Assembly: GCA_040954595.2 (NCBI GenBank)
Contig: CM082584.2
Span: forward strand, 11,284,001-11,348,000
Origin: Balanoglossus misakiensis
Taxonomy: Eukaryota > Hemichordata
Length of the DNA: 64,000 nt
Reading direction: 5' to 3'
The translations under genes and the position numbers were made by a program. Every line of letters starts with the position of its first letter. Within the stretch, counting starts at the first letter, position 1. Below the pieces are notes generated by a model that did not search any database, had not been told where the DNA came from, and worked only from the letters and a program-made list of their open reading frames with translations. Shown here one piece after another: positions 26,001 through 41,000 of this stretch.

Positions 26001-29000
26001 TTTTTCCTGGCATTTGTTGGTTCAACTTTGCAATCTCTTTAACTGAGATTAAAGCCATCTTTAATGATATTTACCCTTCTGGATGATCAACAGAATGTAT
26101 CAATTTTATACATTTGTTTAATAAACACACTTTGTATAAACTGCCTTGTGTTATCTACAATGCTTGCTGAACTGTGCAGAACTGTCACTTTAGACTGAAA
26201 TGAGTCGTTAATTGGCTCAATTTGAATAAACTCTAATAAACATACATTGCTGGAAAGTAGACGAATGTTCACATCAAGCAGAGACAAAACGGCCGGTCTG
26301 TTGAGACTCTACGTACTTCACAAGTGTTTTTGAATGGTTTTGTGGCTACAAGGAGAACGCATAAAACATCTGAAAAACTTGTTAATGGTTTGTATCTTGA
26401 TGAGGGGGCAAGTGTTTCCAGGTCAGGTGGCATTGGATAAGTAGCGTGCTGTCAGTTTTAGCGAAAGTTCCATTCCGGGTTTCGCCAGACCATGCATACT
26501 CTGAGCATCATGCTCAGGTACTTTGATCATAACACTTTCACCCCCAGTCCCCACATTTAGAGGTCCAACTTTCAGCAAGAGGAAAGAACACATTTCAAAG
26601 TTTCTACTGCAGCTGTAGTCATAGAAAACTGGAATGTTGAAAAGTGTATTAACTGGGACTTCATCAAAGATTGTGCTGCTCCTGCCAAGCCCAGCCACTG
26701 CTTTTGATTATAACATGTACAGGAATGTATATATCCACCCATTGGTTTGTATTTTAAAAGATAAGCAGTTCATGGTTCATTTTACTATAATATTTAACTA
26801 ATTAAACCTCATTAAAAGATTGATAAGAATGTCTTTAGACAAGAGACTGGGTTGACTCAACCTAATTACCAGTGGCTGGCTGAGCGATTAACGGTGCATT
26901 CACGCTTGCAACCAGCATGGGCTAAATGTCTCACTACAAGTGTCATTTACTTTGCCAACCGCTACCCCAAGTAGTTGCCATGAATTTAAAAAATGATCAA
27001 GCCTACTATTGATTGTCCTCTAAGATTTATTGATTGCTCCTATTATAATTTATTTTTAAAGCCGTGAATCAAATGCAAAATTTATTGCTACAGTTTTATG
27101 GTACTGTTTTTTTTTTGCAAAACAAATACTGGGGGAAACTTTGCTGTTGACACATCTGGTGTTCAATCCCCAAAGTACAAACATTTGCTGATTTTCATGA
27201 CTCATGCCGCCAGAAAAAGTTTGGTATATCTGGAATGGGATTCTCGAGTGAAAAACGTAATGAATAAACTTTCAGTAATGTCTTCATTTTCAGACAAAAA
27301 TAAGGCCTTTACACCCCTTCAACATTGCAATCTTTATATTGTGTCTTTCATTTTTTAGCATGGTGTCTTTTCCACGGCAACGGAGGAATACATAATTGAA
27401 CCTCTGCACAACGTTACCGAGACGCACTCGGTCTCTGAAGGTCACCCGCACCTTGTCTACAAAAGGTCAGCCCTTGCGTCGCAGCGTCCCAAAAGTGAAG
27501 ATACCGAATACAGTTGTGGAGTTGATGGTGAGTGGATTTTTTTTGAAAGAGTAGTCAATATTTTGACACTGTTTCAGTATACACATATTTACAGGCCATG
27601 AGGGCAACAGCATACGTCTGTAACCCTAGGGGTGAAACATGTATGCTGTTGCCCGAAAAGCCAGTCAATATGTGTTGTGTAACACACCTCACTGCAGCCA
27701 TGCATAAGAACTCACCATACACAAAGTGAGCGTCATTTTTCGGAACTGATGCCTGGTGGGCAACAGCACAAAAAGAACGCACACCATGTGACTATTAATT
27801 GACGAATGAGAACACAGTCTGCAGATGAGGTGTGTTACAATCATATCTACTAAAAATAGCGTCTCACGTGGAGAAAAATAATGCAAATAATGTCATCAGA
27901 TTGCGGCTTTGTCAGCAATATAAAAATAACCTGTCATGTGAAAATTTAAAAAAAACACTGAAAATAATGTCAAAAGCTACTGACTTTGCCACCCGAGCAA
28001 AAATAGCATCCAAGATAGTGATTTTGGCCTTTGGCTGATAGAGTGATTGATGATGATAGTTTACTGGGGTTCCAAGACACATGTTGTGATAGTCGTAGCC
28101 ATATTATTCAGTCGTAGAATTATTACCTTATCACGCACGTCACACAGGTGATAAGGTTAACACAGGTACAGAAGTGAAAGCTGATGTCTCGGTGAGATGT
28201 CGACTCCTTGAAATAGACACATAGATTTTCTTGTTGTCCAATATGAGCCACAGAAGAGAAAGTAAGATTTGCATTGAACTTCAAACATCATTTCCACCAC
28301 ATGGCTCGGTGGTTTGATTATCCTCTTGTTTAGCAATGACTGAGATTTGAATTGAGCCGTACCTAGAGGGTCAGGTAATTGCTATTGTAGATTTTATTTT
28401 ACGGTCTGTTGTCTTATGAATGACAAAACTAGGATACTGTGAGACCTGATGTTTTTCGCTTTTTGTTACTCCATTCCAATATCAATGGGAGGGCCGTGCC
28501 TTGAGAGGTCTCACTGACCCACATGTTCCTGAAGTTGCACACAGCATTTTGAGCAGAATATAGGAAGCTAGTCTCCCTCGACCAAGAACCAACACCACTG
28601 TACCCCTCCCACCACCAAACTTTCCATCATCCCATTGTTTCCAGTGGTGTGTTAGACCAGTTTACTGAGCAAGAGGGGTGAAAGGGGTTAAAAGGATTTG
28701 GTGGTGTCGTCATCCTATTCATTTATTGTGCACCCCTTTTAAAATTAATTCGGTCTGTTGCAAACTTATGGTCTTGTCAGCTAATAGCCCAGGGAGATCG
28801 GAGATAATCTTTTGTATGCATCCGAAGTTTGCAATTGTACCAGTCTGTGTTTCCTCCGTGTAATCCAGGACTAAGTGATTTGGCTAGTGGCGAAAGCAAT
28901 AAGTCTGAGGATTTCTCTTTCTTTGGAAACTGTTTCCGAGGGTATTATTAAAACTGTTTCTTTGACTTTTCAGTTGTTGTGCATGGTGTGTGTCTGGCTA

Positions 29001-32000
29001 ATGACCCCTGCAGAATCGTCTCAAGCTCAGCGCTCTGTTTGAGTGGAAAAACCCCCACAGTAATATCCGAGTTACATCACACTTTTTTTCTCTGCCCACA
29101 AAGGCTTGGTGATAAGGCTTTTCTTAATTTCCAAGCTAATGCCATCTCAGGGGGGAGAGGAGGGAGAGCTGTCACAATGAAACAGGCGATGCGTGGCTTT
29201 CTGTTGGTATCGCTAATACAACTGGTGGCTATAATACGCTCGGCTAATACTGGCTTAATTTGTTGGGTTTCTTTTTGATGGTGCTGGGTATTAGTGTCAT
29301 GGGATCTGTGGGTATTCTCTGGATTTGGTGCGTGTGCATGCGATTGGTATAGCTGCTGGTCACCGCATGTACGTCACAGTAACCTGGTTGGTGTTTGAAA
29401 GCTGCATGCAGTAGCTGTGCCATGGCCACAAGAACCATTTCTATAAGATCGAGTTCAGTCTAATGTTTCACATCTAACTTTCTCAGTGGAAGGTGTCGCT
29501 TGGTTGTATAATCACGTCGTCAGTGTTGATAAACCTGCCTGCAGCTTTTGAGCTAACAACGTGCAGCTTGTCTCGACCCTGGCCCAAATTCGACTTTGTT
29601 TTGCAAGAGTACCCACAGTGTTGCTGTCCATTGGGCACGCTGTCTTTGAGCCTGCTGTCTTTCAGTGCGTCTTGAAAACAAAGTTAGTTCTGTGGTACGC
29701 ATTTGAAAATAAACCAACTTTCGTGAAAATAAACTGTCGTCTGCCAAGTAGGGTACAAGACGCTGTGAGGGGAGAATGTTAGGAGATATAAGAACTCTGT
29801 GGTGGTGCAAATAGACTCAGTAGAATCACCGTCACACTCCTCTGTGAAATTATTATCATTTTGCTAAATCTGACAGTGGTCTCAGCATTGTAGGGCTTCA
29901 AAAGATAACCAAGTTGGAGGTTTTTCTCAACTCTTGGAGCTGTTGCTACAATATCATATGAAATGTCAATGACACAGTGAAGTAATCTCTGGTGAACTTT
30001 TTTAAGTTTTCATTATGCAATGGTTTGTTTAAATTGTGGACTGTTCAGAGATACCATCACACATCTCAACAGTCCCGTCCCTTTCAGTTTGACCGACCAA
30101 CCGATTGACAAGCGATCACAGATCGTATATGATAGAGCACAATGTCTGGTCCTCTGATACAGTTATGTCAGAAAGTTTAAGTCAACAGCCCAGTGGCAAG
30201 GCTACAAGCAAACAATTGCCACCTGCAAAAATACGAGGAAAACAGATCAAAATGCTGTTCCTCATGTAACTTGTATATCTGTTTGTCAGTGGAAATATCT
30301 GGTCAATAAGTGTGGAAATACGGAGCTGAATACCAAAAGTTTGAATGTGCCCAATGTGACTTTTGAAAGAAAAAGAAAAATTAAAGAAGATAGCAACATT
30401 GTCGTTGAATGAGTGAAACACACTTCAAAAACTGACATACATGTACATTTGTACGCACATCCTGTTTGCTGTTTGTGTGCCCGGTCGCACATCACAGCAA
30501 TAACCATTGGGATATATGGCTATTGTGTTGAAATTTCCATTTGATAAACATCTCATCCGCTGGTGCTGCGAGCCACGCTGGGGTTAATTGGCCATCGCGG
30601 CCATTCAACTGAATCATCCAGGTCCTATATGTGTGATTATCTGTGAAACCCCTGAAAATTAGTGTCAAAAGTCACGATTGGCCAGTGTACACAGGGTCTG
30701 GCTTCAATTGTGTGCCCGTCTTTGTCTCCATCCGCGTTGTTTGTCTCGTGCGATCAAAGTTCAGGGTTCCAACCTGCAGTCCTGTTGCCTGTTGCAAGCG
30801 ATTTTTCCCCCTACATGCTTACAGCTGCTGAGATGGAGAATGACATAACCCCAAAATAGTTTGGACGTAACTTTTCGTGAACCATGCATGGAGTGTTGTA
30901 GAGATCTAGGCAGAGTGATCTCAGGGAGGGGAAGTTTATCATTATGTGATTGAAAGTTAAAGTTGGGTTAGCACAGCAGGAAAAAAGAATCCTTCGGTGG
31001 ACGTACAGAAGCCTGGCAATTTTTCTCCTGAATTTAGAGCCGTTTGTACCTGACGCAGGTCATGATGCGACAGTTCCATTGGGAAATTTACAAACCAACC
31101 ATTGATGGATGTGTTTTTGATAATCACTACTGGCATGATGTTTCTTTGAAAGACAATCAGATTCCAATTCCACCACAGGGAAGTTCGGCAGAAGCTGTCG
31201 AAAAGTGCACCAACAGGCTAAGCCCTGCCTGTCAAAATGTTGTCTTTTCAGACTACTTTATGGCGGCCATAAATAAGCAACATGGGGGGTTGCTTGTAGG
31301 TTTAATCTGGTGTCTTGTGCACACAGATGGGGACAGTCAGAGGGCAAGTAAGGTCAACCATAACTTACTCCTCAGCTAATATCCACCGCTTTTACTATCC
31401 TCCTTGTGCAGTTTTACTTCCACTTCTGAACGAGCTAATAGTTAAGGCTCCAAACGAGCTAAATGGACTGCGGCTTATTCTAAATATTACCCCCTGCCAC
31501 TCGCACACAGGGAACTTTGTTTAGCAGCAGGATGACACAGTACAAACTAACACATCCAGTACTTAGTAATCCTGTCTGGTTTTCTGATACCGATTTCCTC
31601 TCTTTAACACATTGTTTGCACTGAAGAATTTTTCCCAGGCCCTCCCCAGTCTGGAAAGGAATCTTGAATACCTCCTTTGGTCTGCCTGGAATGGCTGCAA
31701 TTTCTTTTCTCTCTCTCTCTCTTTCTTATTTTGATGAAGTTCTGTCAGTTATTGTTTTTCAAATACTGTAATCAGCTCTAGTGTTTCAGATGTGCAAGAT
31801 TCAGGAAACTTTGACCAGTGCGGCAGGCGTATGATGTTTTCGATTGAACACGGCAGAAATGCATCTGTGAAGTTCAACTGAACTGTCTCATGTTTAGTAT
31901 TCTGTGGTGATCAGCTCTGTCACACGCTGTCGATCGGAAATTCGCCCGATGAAACCCCCAGCATTTGTATACTCTATCCACACAATAACTGTGCTGATAG

Positions 32001-35000
32001 TTTACCCTATCACTGCGTAGAGCTCAGCGTTTATCTCGATAGCCAGTCGTTTTGTATTTAAGGGTTCATTTCAAATATTTTGCCTGAAGGGTTGAATGTG
32101 TAACCCTACGTCTTATCAGGTGCTTGTTTACGTTCACTGCACTTCCGGACGACAGTCGTCTCATTCTGCAGATTTTTGTCATCTTTTCTCGGTGTTTTCT
32201 TTAAGGAGGGGACTGGGACTTCACTCTGTTCTTAGAATGACTTGCAAGTATGTGTTGCAAGACATTATGTGTTCCCATTCTCGGCATGCAGTTTCCTGGC
32301 TCAACGTGCTACATTCCATGATCAAAACAAAACAAACCAATAAAAACAAAAACAACCAATGCAGGACTGCAGTGTAGTCGAGCTCTCACCTATACAGCTT
32401 AGAGAGTGTACCTTTCTGTAACCTTTGACCTCACTTTGCCAGCGAGCCCCTGGTCAAGGAGGGCTACATTTGTAAAGACTGCGTGTTATACGTTACTCTA
32501 GCTGATTAGTAAAACCTGAAACTCTGTTTGGAATTTCACAAAGATGAAACAAACTGCTCTATCTGGTGTCTTGTGTACACGAAGTGCAGGTCACTTAACA
32601 TTTTATTTATTTCCTTCTGGCGGAAATTGTTTAGCTTACCGATTCAATTTGCACGGAACTCTTCACTGATCAGTTGAAGGTCAAGAACTGCAGTAATGTT
32701 CGTTTGTCAATCATTCGGCCAACCGCTGGTTTTCATTAAAACCATCCAGTGAGCCAGTCTGTAAATTGCAAAAGTGTTCCCCTTTCCCCACTTTTATTTT
32801 TGAAATACAGAAAATGCTATCTAATATGGACACCAGAGGAACTGAGAAAATTGTTTAGTTTGCAGAAATATCAGGTTTATGGGCCTGTCACAAGATGTTT
32901 TAAGCTGTCATAGTTTCTAATGAGAAACAATGAAATTCTGACATTTTTATGCGCAAGCTCAAAAGCTTTTACGAGCATATTTTTCTACCATTTATCAATC
33001 ATAACTATGTCATTGTGTGTTTTTTATTATCACAACTACAGGCAGAGCAATTGAAATGGGCCATAAAACTCATGTGAACCCCAAGAAAACAGAAACATAA
33101 ATTTTCAAGGGACACAGTATAAAATTTGTTTTTGTAACTAATTTCATGTCAGTTTAAGTCGCCCGTACAGAGGCCGAGCATTTTCACAAGTAAGAAGTAC
33201 ACCTAGAGGTCAGATTGTGCCCAGTGGGGTGGCCGGATTAATATGGGTTTAATATGGTCAAAGATTTGAAGTGGTGAAAGTCTATAATCACGAATGCATG
33301 CAGCCCCTGTGGAGTTGCTATAGCGATGACCTGCTCTGACCCTAGTAATTGTCCGTGACCATCCCAGTGTACTAAGTAGATTGAAAATCCCTCTTAAAGC
33401 CCTGTTTGTGTTACACTTCCGGTGAAAGTTCTGTTTAGGGCAAATGTTTATGTGTGTACTCAATGGGTATAGGCTTGTAATTCAGCATTTTAAAATAGTT
33501 GCTCCAATCGGTTATAGGATCCCGATCAACAAAATGGGTAAACATCTAACATTCAGGATTTAATACAAGGCCTCATATTTGAGTGATGAGTGATGTTTGT
33601 ACATGTCGTTGTTTAATATGTACGATGACTACCGTTGGGTACAATGTACAAAACATATAACTCGGTGAAACTACATTAAAGTCCATGAACCAAGATACAC
33701 TACTTCCTCTATAGCTTTTCTTCACAATCGTTGCCCGAGTGAAATATTTGAAATGTGATTGAAATGCAGCTATAAAAAGTAAAAGAACATAAACACAGGA
33801 ACCTAGACTGTGGCAGTACAACATGTTTTCATCATGTCAGTTTGTTTGATTGGAGGAAGTGTGGTTGGAAGTGATAGGTGTTGAACCTGCCATAGATCGC
33901 AACTGTGTGCGGTCATTACAATATATGGCAAACAGAGACTTTTATTTTTTTCCTGGCTCTTACATCAGTTAAATGAAAATCATTGATTCATCGCTAAACC
34001 AGGACAAATAAAGTCCTTGCCCGAAGCATTGTATAGTATGCAACAGAAGAAAATGTTTATCAGTTTGCTTATCATGGAACTGTCTTATTTTTTAAAATGC
34101 GATTGGTCAATGTCTACTTTTGCTCCGTTAGATAATGGCACCAACTTGAAGAAGCCACCCCAGACAGATTACGAAACTTTGTAGATGTTATCGGTCAACG
34201 CGAAGTGTTTGGTTATGCAACTGCAAAAGGCTATTTGAGACATCTACTGATAGGAAACAATTAATGTGACAAATTGCTCTATTAGCCAATCAAATAAAGC
34301 TGTATTATAACTGATTGATAGACCAAATACTCTTATCTGATTATTGGCTACCTGTTGTTGCAAACGGTCTGTACATGTCCAGAAAATGGAAATTTTAAAG
34401 TTTGTCTGAATGAATATCTGTTCACTATATGCCCCTTTTCAGTGTGTGATTATATCCTAGTTTACTCCCTCGGTGGAGAAATATTAGGATTGATACGAAC
34501 TAACTGTTGATAGGAAGCGTGAGACTACAGTTGTTGGACATTTTGTATTGATTGGTTGGTTGGTTGGTATTAGGAAAAATTTGCATGTCTCCCCTTCTGC
34601 TTCTGATTGGTCGAGTCAACCTTTAATGATATGCATTCTCTGGTGATTGGTTTAATTCTGTATCCTACACATTTAATTTTGACTTTGTGAAGACCGCATC
34701 AATATCAACCTCTGAAATGGCATTTCTACCTTGCAGACCTAGTTTATGTCACTGGCTGGCCTTCCCATAACACAGTTCACTGGACCTCAAAAGTAGTGTC
34801 GATTGTGTTCCCAAGAATATGTGAACAATCGCAGTGTATAGATTCTGAAAAAAAGACACCTGAATGTTTTTTTTTCCCTCTCCGGCGCATGTTGCTGCAC
34901 GTTTCCGGGTCATTGAGGGGACAGAAAACTTTTATCAGTGGAAAAAAGAGACCGTTAACAGATACCCTATGTTCAAATTATAGAGAGTGGAGCCTGTTGC

Positions 35001-38000
35001 TGATTTGTTCAGTCAGCAAATTGTATCTGTTGAGCGGTGTTTGTTTGTATCGGAACAATTTGAAACGTGCTGCATCAGATTGTGTGCCGTCTATAATACC
35101 CCAGGTTGTAGATAAAACCTTTGAAGTTTGACATGCTCCTCTGTCCAGTAAAAGCCTGTTTTGCCAGGGTTGTTCTATTTGTGCAGTATACACAGTTCAG
35201 ACTTTCATGTAATTGTTCAGTTTGTGAACTTTGATCACAGGTAACAGGCTTTTAATGGTCAAAATAAAATAAGGAATTAATGAGGACTTATGAATTGAAA
35301 ATATTAAAGGATGGTTAACAATCACAGGAAAGGATTGTTATTTTGTGACAGTGTTCATGCGAAATCACCCATACAATGATCTGTTTCAGATTGTTTCGAA
35401 TCAAAATAAACTTGTTTTTTTTCTTCCAACACAATGACGATTTGCCTCAATAATTCAATCTGCATTTTTTGCTCGTGAGGTATTGCATTCTTTGCTGCTC
35501 CCAAAAGTCAATTGTTTCAAACTCTTCAAAGATAGTTGTAAACAACCTGTGAAATCTCATTATCCTATCCACTGGTGAGATTTTTTTTGAAAACATAAAC
35601 AGTACAATAAAAGATACAGTTTCAGGACGGAAACGTCTGGCTTCATTCCAATCTTTCAGAATGCATGTTGGCATATCACGGAGAGCAGTTGTTATTCTGG
35701 TTTTACAGAATAAAACTTTAGGTCTTCCTGTGGCCGGCAGCTTAAACTGCGATAGGTGTTTGAAGCAAAGAAACAAGACAACGTGACATGTAATGGTTCA
35801 GTCCAAACCCATTGCTTTCTATGGTAAGGTTGGACTTCTATAGAGGGAACTGGGGGTGAAAGGGTTAAGCCAGATCTTCAAGAAATACCAGTGGGGTGTC
35901 TTCTGCAATGCCCTGCCTAGGAACAAGCAAGAAATAGTTGAATATAAGATTCCGAACAAGACTCAGCCACAGTAAAGACAGAATTGTTTGTCACTTAACA
36001 AAAATGTACAAACCCTGACCTTCACTAATCCAGGGAGGGGCCAAGCTCATGGTCAAAAGGGCACTACTAAAGACAGAAATCTTCTCCTGACAAAAATCGT
36101 CTGTTCTGATAAAAAGTTAGTCACAGTTGTGAGTCAGGGTTTCTGTCCTGTCGCTTGTAAATGTTTACTTTTCATTGACATCATTCATAATCACAAAAAC
36201 GTCAGGGTACTGTACGATCGTTCTTTAACAGCCCATTGTTAGCAGAAACTTGTTCTAGAATATACACACATGTAGGTTGCCAGCAGTTCACAGCTATCTG
36301 TTACCTGCCACGTTTTGTAACCTTCACAGCCTATCTTCCGCGATAAAACCTGTTTTCGTCAAATGATTAATTGCCAGCATGTACAAGTACTGTATAAGAA
36401 TGAGAAAAAAACTTGGCGACTCTGCAAGAACCTGTCAAAGTATGTTTCTGACACTTGCTAAAATGTTTCTGCCACTTGCTTGGGGCTTAAAGCTAATTTC
36501 ACACTCATGTTTGAGAGTGTGTATGTGCATGTGTGTACAATGCGTTTGACATTCTGGTATGGCCGATTTTCTTTTTTCATATGGTATGAAAGGGCAATAC
36601 GAAACCAAAATATGTCCATCACTTTGTCTTTGTTCGAATTCCATAAGGACTGATGGACAATACCCTGTTTGCAAACAATGAACTGTTTGAATTTACAATA
36701 GTCACCACTCGTAGCATGTCAGCATGCACACTCAGTTCGCAAGTTTACAAATTGTGACCTTTTACTCAAAAATTATGTCAGTATTACCGGTTCAGCAACT
36801 GCAACGGTTCGTGCACACAGGCAGTTGCTGTTCTTGTATGTGAGATGGATTCTTAGTGACACGACAAAGTGACTCGATCTTTCACTGTTGTATTGAACCA
36901 GTGAGTCAAGCCTTTGTGTTTACTGGCCATACATGCCCTTGGCATTGTGCCCTCAAAGCCAGGTGTGACTCACCACCGACTCGACAAACTCATTGATGTA
37001 AAGATAGAAGGCTGATCCAAAGAGATTTCTAGAAATTCTCAAGTTGAGCTTTTTTGATCATGCTTGCCTCAGAGGGCACACTAGGTCACCTTGAGTCTAC
37101 CACGTCACATGTCTGACTACAGCATCTTTAACCTGGCTCTTTCTCTTACGAAAAATGTTCTATAGAGCACCCACAGAGTTCTATAGAATCTTGTTTTCCT
37201 ACGGGGTTCAATAGAAAATGGTGCCAAAACTCTCATTTAAACTTCTCAGATGTTCTGTAAGCTATAGAACTTATATATATAGAATTCTATAGACTGTTTT
37301 CATAAGGGTAACCAGTTTCTAACAGAACAGAAACTTGTTGCCTTTATAACAGGACCAGCTTGGTTGCGTTGGACTTCAGCGAAGCTGTCTACGTGTCTCT
37401 ATCAATGTCGCACGTTTCATCGTACAATTGATATCGATGACTGTTGTACTTGGCTGATATTGACAGAGATTTTGCGGTCAACATCTGGAAAGAGGGAGAG
37501 GTCAAATGCATAGCAGGACCACTTAGATACGCTTGTAGTAGTTGCTATGCGCCACATATGAGTTGATGTAAAAAAGAAACTTTTCATTCACAAATCAACA
37601 AAGCTGGTGTGTTTGTAACCTACTTCTTTCAGGGGGGAAGACAAGTCTTTTCGGCTAATAAATGTGACAGCAGTAAGTTATAAAGTAATTAGGGGACATT
37701 ACAATGGATAAGCTATTAGAACCAGGTGTTTCCAGATTAATTGAGAAATCAATAGATAGACAAATTTCTGTTTTAGTTTACATCCGCTGATAACGAGAGA
37801 AATCAGCGTCATTGCCAAAACACTCAGGTACAAAATACAATGGTCGGAGTAGTGACTAATTGTATTATTGCATGTGTGGAATCGGTCATCTTGTCAGGGA
37901 GGGGAAAACTCCCCTTGATTTATTTTCCAGCCGGATTGTGATAACTTTTTCGCCACCTGAAATTGATAAGCAATCTATTTAAATGGTCATCATGCCATGT

Positions 38001-41000
38001 CGGGCGAGATGGGCCTATTGTCTGTCTCCATGTTCACTAGGGCAGAAAACGGTGGAGTTCAGAATCCCAGATAAGATAAAGATAGCAGTTTTTTTATTTT
38101 TTGCCCAGATCACTTATTCTTTGGTAAAAGAAGGAATAAACAATTGTGATTGATTGCTGACTCACATGATATGTATAGAATTATGATATTAATGGTGAGA
38201 ACAAGCAATCAATTGGTGTTTTTGTTTTCCTAGTTGCTTGCAAACAGTTCGGGTTTGGGTTATTTTCTTGTGATTTTTGCAACCAGTGCATTTTATTCAG
38301 CTGTATATCAGTGCATTGGTTGGACAGGCTCGTTTCTGTGAAGATAGCTTTCTGCGTGGTGAGTCATGGTTCTTTTGATTCGACACCAGAGGCAGATTGG
38401 CACCGATCAACGAGAGATTTCACACAACCAAGTGTTATCTGTGTTACACTCCCCTGTCCAGTGCGTGGGGGTTCAGGTGAACAACCCAGCTGACCGTAAA
38501 TGGACCCAGGTTGACAGCTAACGAGTGACTCTTCTCGGCCAGAGCGTGATGACTTCACCCCTCCAGTCAACGCTGCGGTCAAACACTTGTTGTCCCAATC
38601 ACGCTACCTCAGCCCACATCCAGTGCTCTCTCTATAAATCAACCGGTCCGAAAATTAACACGCAACACTCACTCAGGGTTCCCTGTGACAGGGCGGTAAA
38701 TTAGTCGGGCCATTGAAAAGTATCCAACCAAAAAGAATGGCAAACAAATTGATCAAAGGCTGAATTGTCTTCTTTTGCTGTGATACAACTTTCTATAACT
38801 GGGCACCGACAAAAGTTTACATCAATCTCCCCTCGTGTAAAAGTTGATAAACACGGGAGAAAACTATATTGTTACCCGGGGATAAAGCCACATTTGTAGC
38901 CACTGGTTGTAGTCACTTTATCGCCATCAATCTCAATTTCAGCCAATTCATACCACCTTTGATTCACTACAGGCTACTCAGCCAAGCATGTCACATAACT
39001 TCGACCCAAGCTTGTTTCCCCAACACGACATTTTTGGTGTACCAAACACCCCAGGTACCGGACAATACTTGAGAGTACGCGTTTCAACAGTCGATTTAAT
39101 TTATCTAGAATGTATTTATCATGTCTTTATTGGGATAACGGATCTTGATGACCCCCCGGCCTGACAAGTTGGTTTTTATCTTCAGTCTCCTTCCAAATCG
39201 TATCTCTGTGTGTGCCCATTCATCTACTGGAGATAGATCGAAATTTGGACAACACAATGCTGAGTGCCACAGTTGTCGGGAATTAAAAGAATTGCAATAA
39301 AGCTGCGGAGCATTTCCATCGTCGACATTGTTGAAACCTGCCCCAAAAATGTTCACGTCTTTGTTGCCAGAGATTGTCGCCTACATCAGCGAGCGTCTTT
39401 GGTAATGTTTGTGTTGCCATGGCGACTTTGAATTATTGCTTATTCAACTCAAGTTGATGGAGTGAACATAATTGGTAAATATATAATTGACTGTATCTAT
39501 GGCAACCGTGAAGGGGACATTTTTTTCTGAAATGACAGGATCCAGGTACCTGTTTTTGCCCTGATAAAAGTCAGAATGAAAAATCAACAATGAAAACAGT
39601 AAAATGAACAGATTCTGAACCTTCCCATGATAACACAAGTCCAGATAAAACCATAAGGGGGGAAGGTCTCGCCATGTTGTTCAAGATTTTGTCTGCAGGA
39701 TAAAATAGACTGGAATGGAGTCTTTAGAACTGCCTGCTGCGAATCCCATTCTCCAGACAAATTACACGACTCGATCGGCACAGGAACTACCCAATTTAGA
39801 CCCAAAGTGTGCACCATTTTAATCCATGTGTGCTGTTTTATTCTTGTTCACATCATTGTTGACCCGAGATGACCTAACTCTGTGTCGATTTCCTCTGTAA
39901 GATTCACTGCCTAGTACAGACAGGAAATCCAATGTCTCGGGGGCAGACACTTTATTTCTCATTCAGGCTGCAATAAAACTAGTTCACATAAAGTGCATTG
40001 ACCCCTTTCCCTCCATTTTTACAATGATGTAGCTCGTCAGAAGATCAGAATCTGATTCACCACTGAAAAGATGATTTATCTTCCAGTGCCGGGCTGTCTC
40101 GAACTAAGACCGTAAAACACAACCATATTCCAGACAACACTGAAGGTCCTTTCCTGTGTGTGTGTGATATTAAGTGCAGGAAGCTGAGTAACGTTCACTA
40201 GGCAGGGATGTATCATGATGTGGCGATGGCTACAGGTCAATTCCTCTCTGATAAATAAACCACTTTGTAACCGTTATATTGAACACATTTAATAAACATC
40301 AGAGTGCTACCAAACATCTGACTCTGAAAAAAAAATGATGGTGACCAGGGATGTGAGGTTGCTTAGCAACCGATGCAGGCACTAAAGTTCATTGACCAAT
40401 TAATCATTTGCCCCTCATTGCCTTCAGATTATCGTTTCGGTCGACCCCAATTGCTTCGTTTGTGTGATTTGTTTTTGTCACATTGTACAAGTAAAATGTT
40501 CTCTTTTCTTTTCTTTCGATGTTTAGATGAAGAATACGCATCTCAAAAATCATGGGTAGAAGATGTGGACCATTTCATGGAGGAGGCGAAACAACAAGCT
40601 CATGCTCACAGGCGACGGAGGCGGGCCACATCTAGGAAGGACTATTTCGTGGAGACTTTGGTGGTAGTGGACAAGATGATGTACGGTTACCATGGAAGGG
40701 ACAATATAGAGCCTTACACTCTGACTGTGATGAACATTGTAAGTATAATGATTGTCGGACTTGGGAGATGGGAAAGTGAGTGAAAGTGGTCGTATACGGT
40801 GGGGTTCACATTGGACAACTTACGCAGGTCCTACACAGGTGTGTGTGGGCCCATACACACCTGTGTAGGACCTGCATAAGTTGTTTATAAGCCTGCTCAA
40901 AATGACCAATGTGGACATGCTATGTTGGACCAGTGCTGGGCTGGTTTAGTCTGGGTATTTGTGGACGGAAATGGCCTAAAATTCAACCCGGACACATTAC

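Larger units (their letters stand above)
27528..40526 (+). other. ADAMTS intron 3 (13 kb), no gene recognised inside
   Basis: The largest intron, separating the propeptide from the protease exons. I saw no nested gene. A 111-codon frame at 31044-31379 shows no domain I recognise. It contains MITE-like copies at 28631 and 35793 and AT-rich unique sequence. Long early introns often hold enhancers, but I see nothing specific. Confidence 0.6.

Noticed and set aside
31044-31379. 111-codon plus-strand frame in ADAMTS intron 3
   Set aside because: No recognised domain and no splice-consistent continuation; likely chance.
37140-37300. AT-rich ttctatag repeats resembling part of 48241-48460
   Set aside because: Similarity is limited to short low-complexity words; no element ends could be defined.
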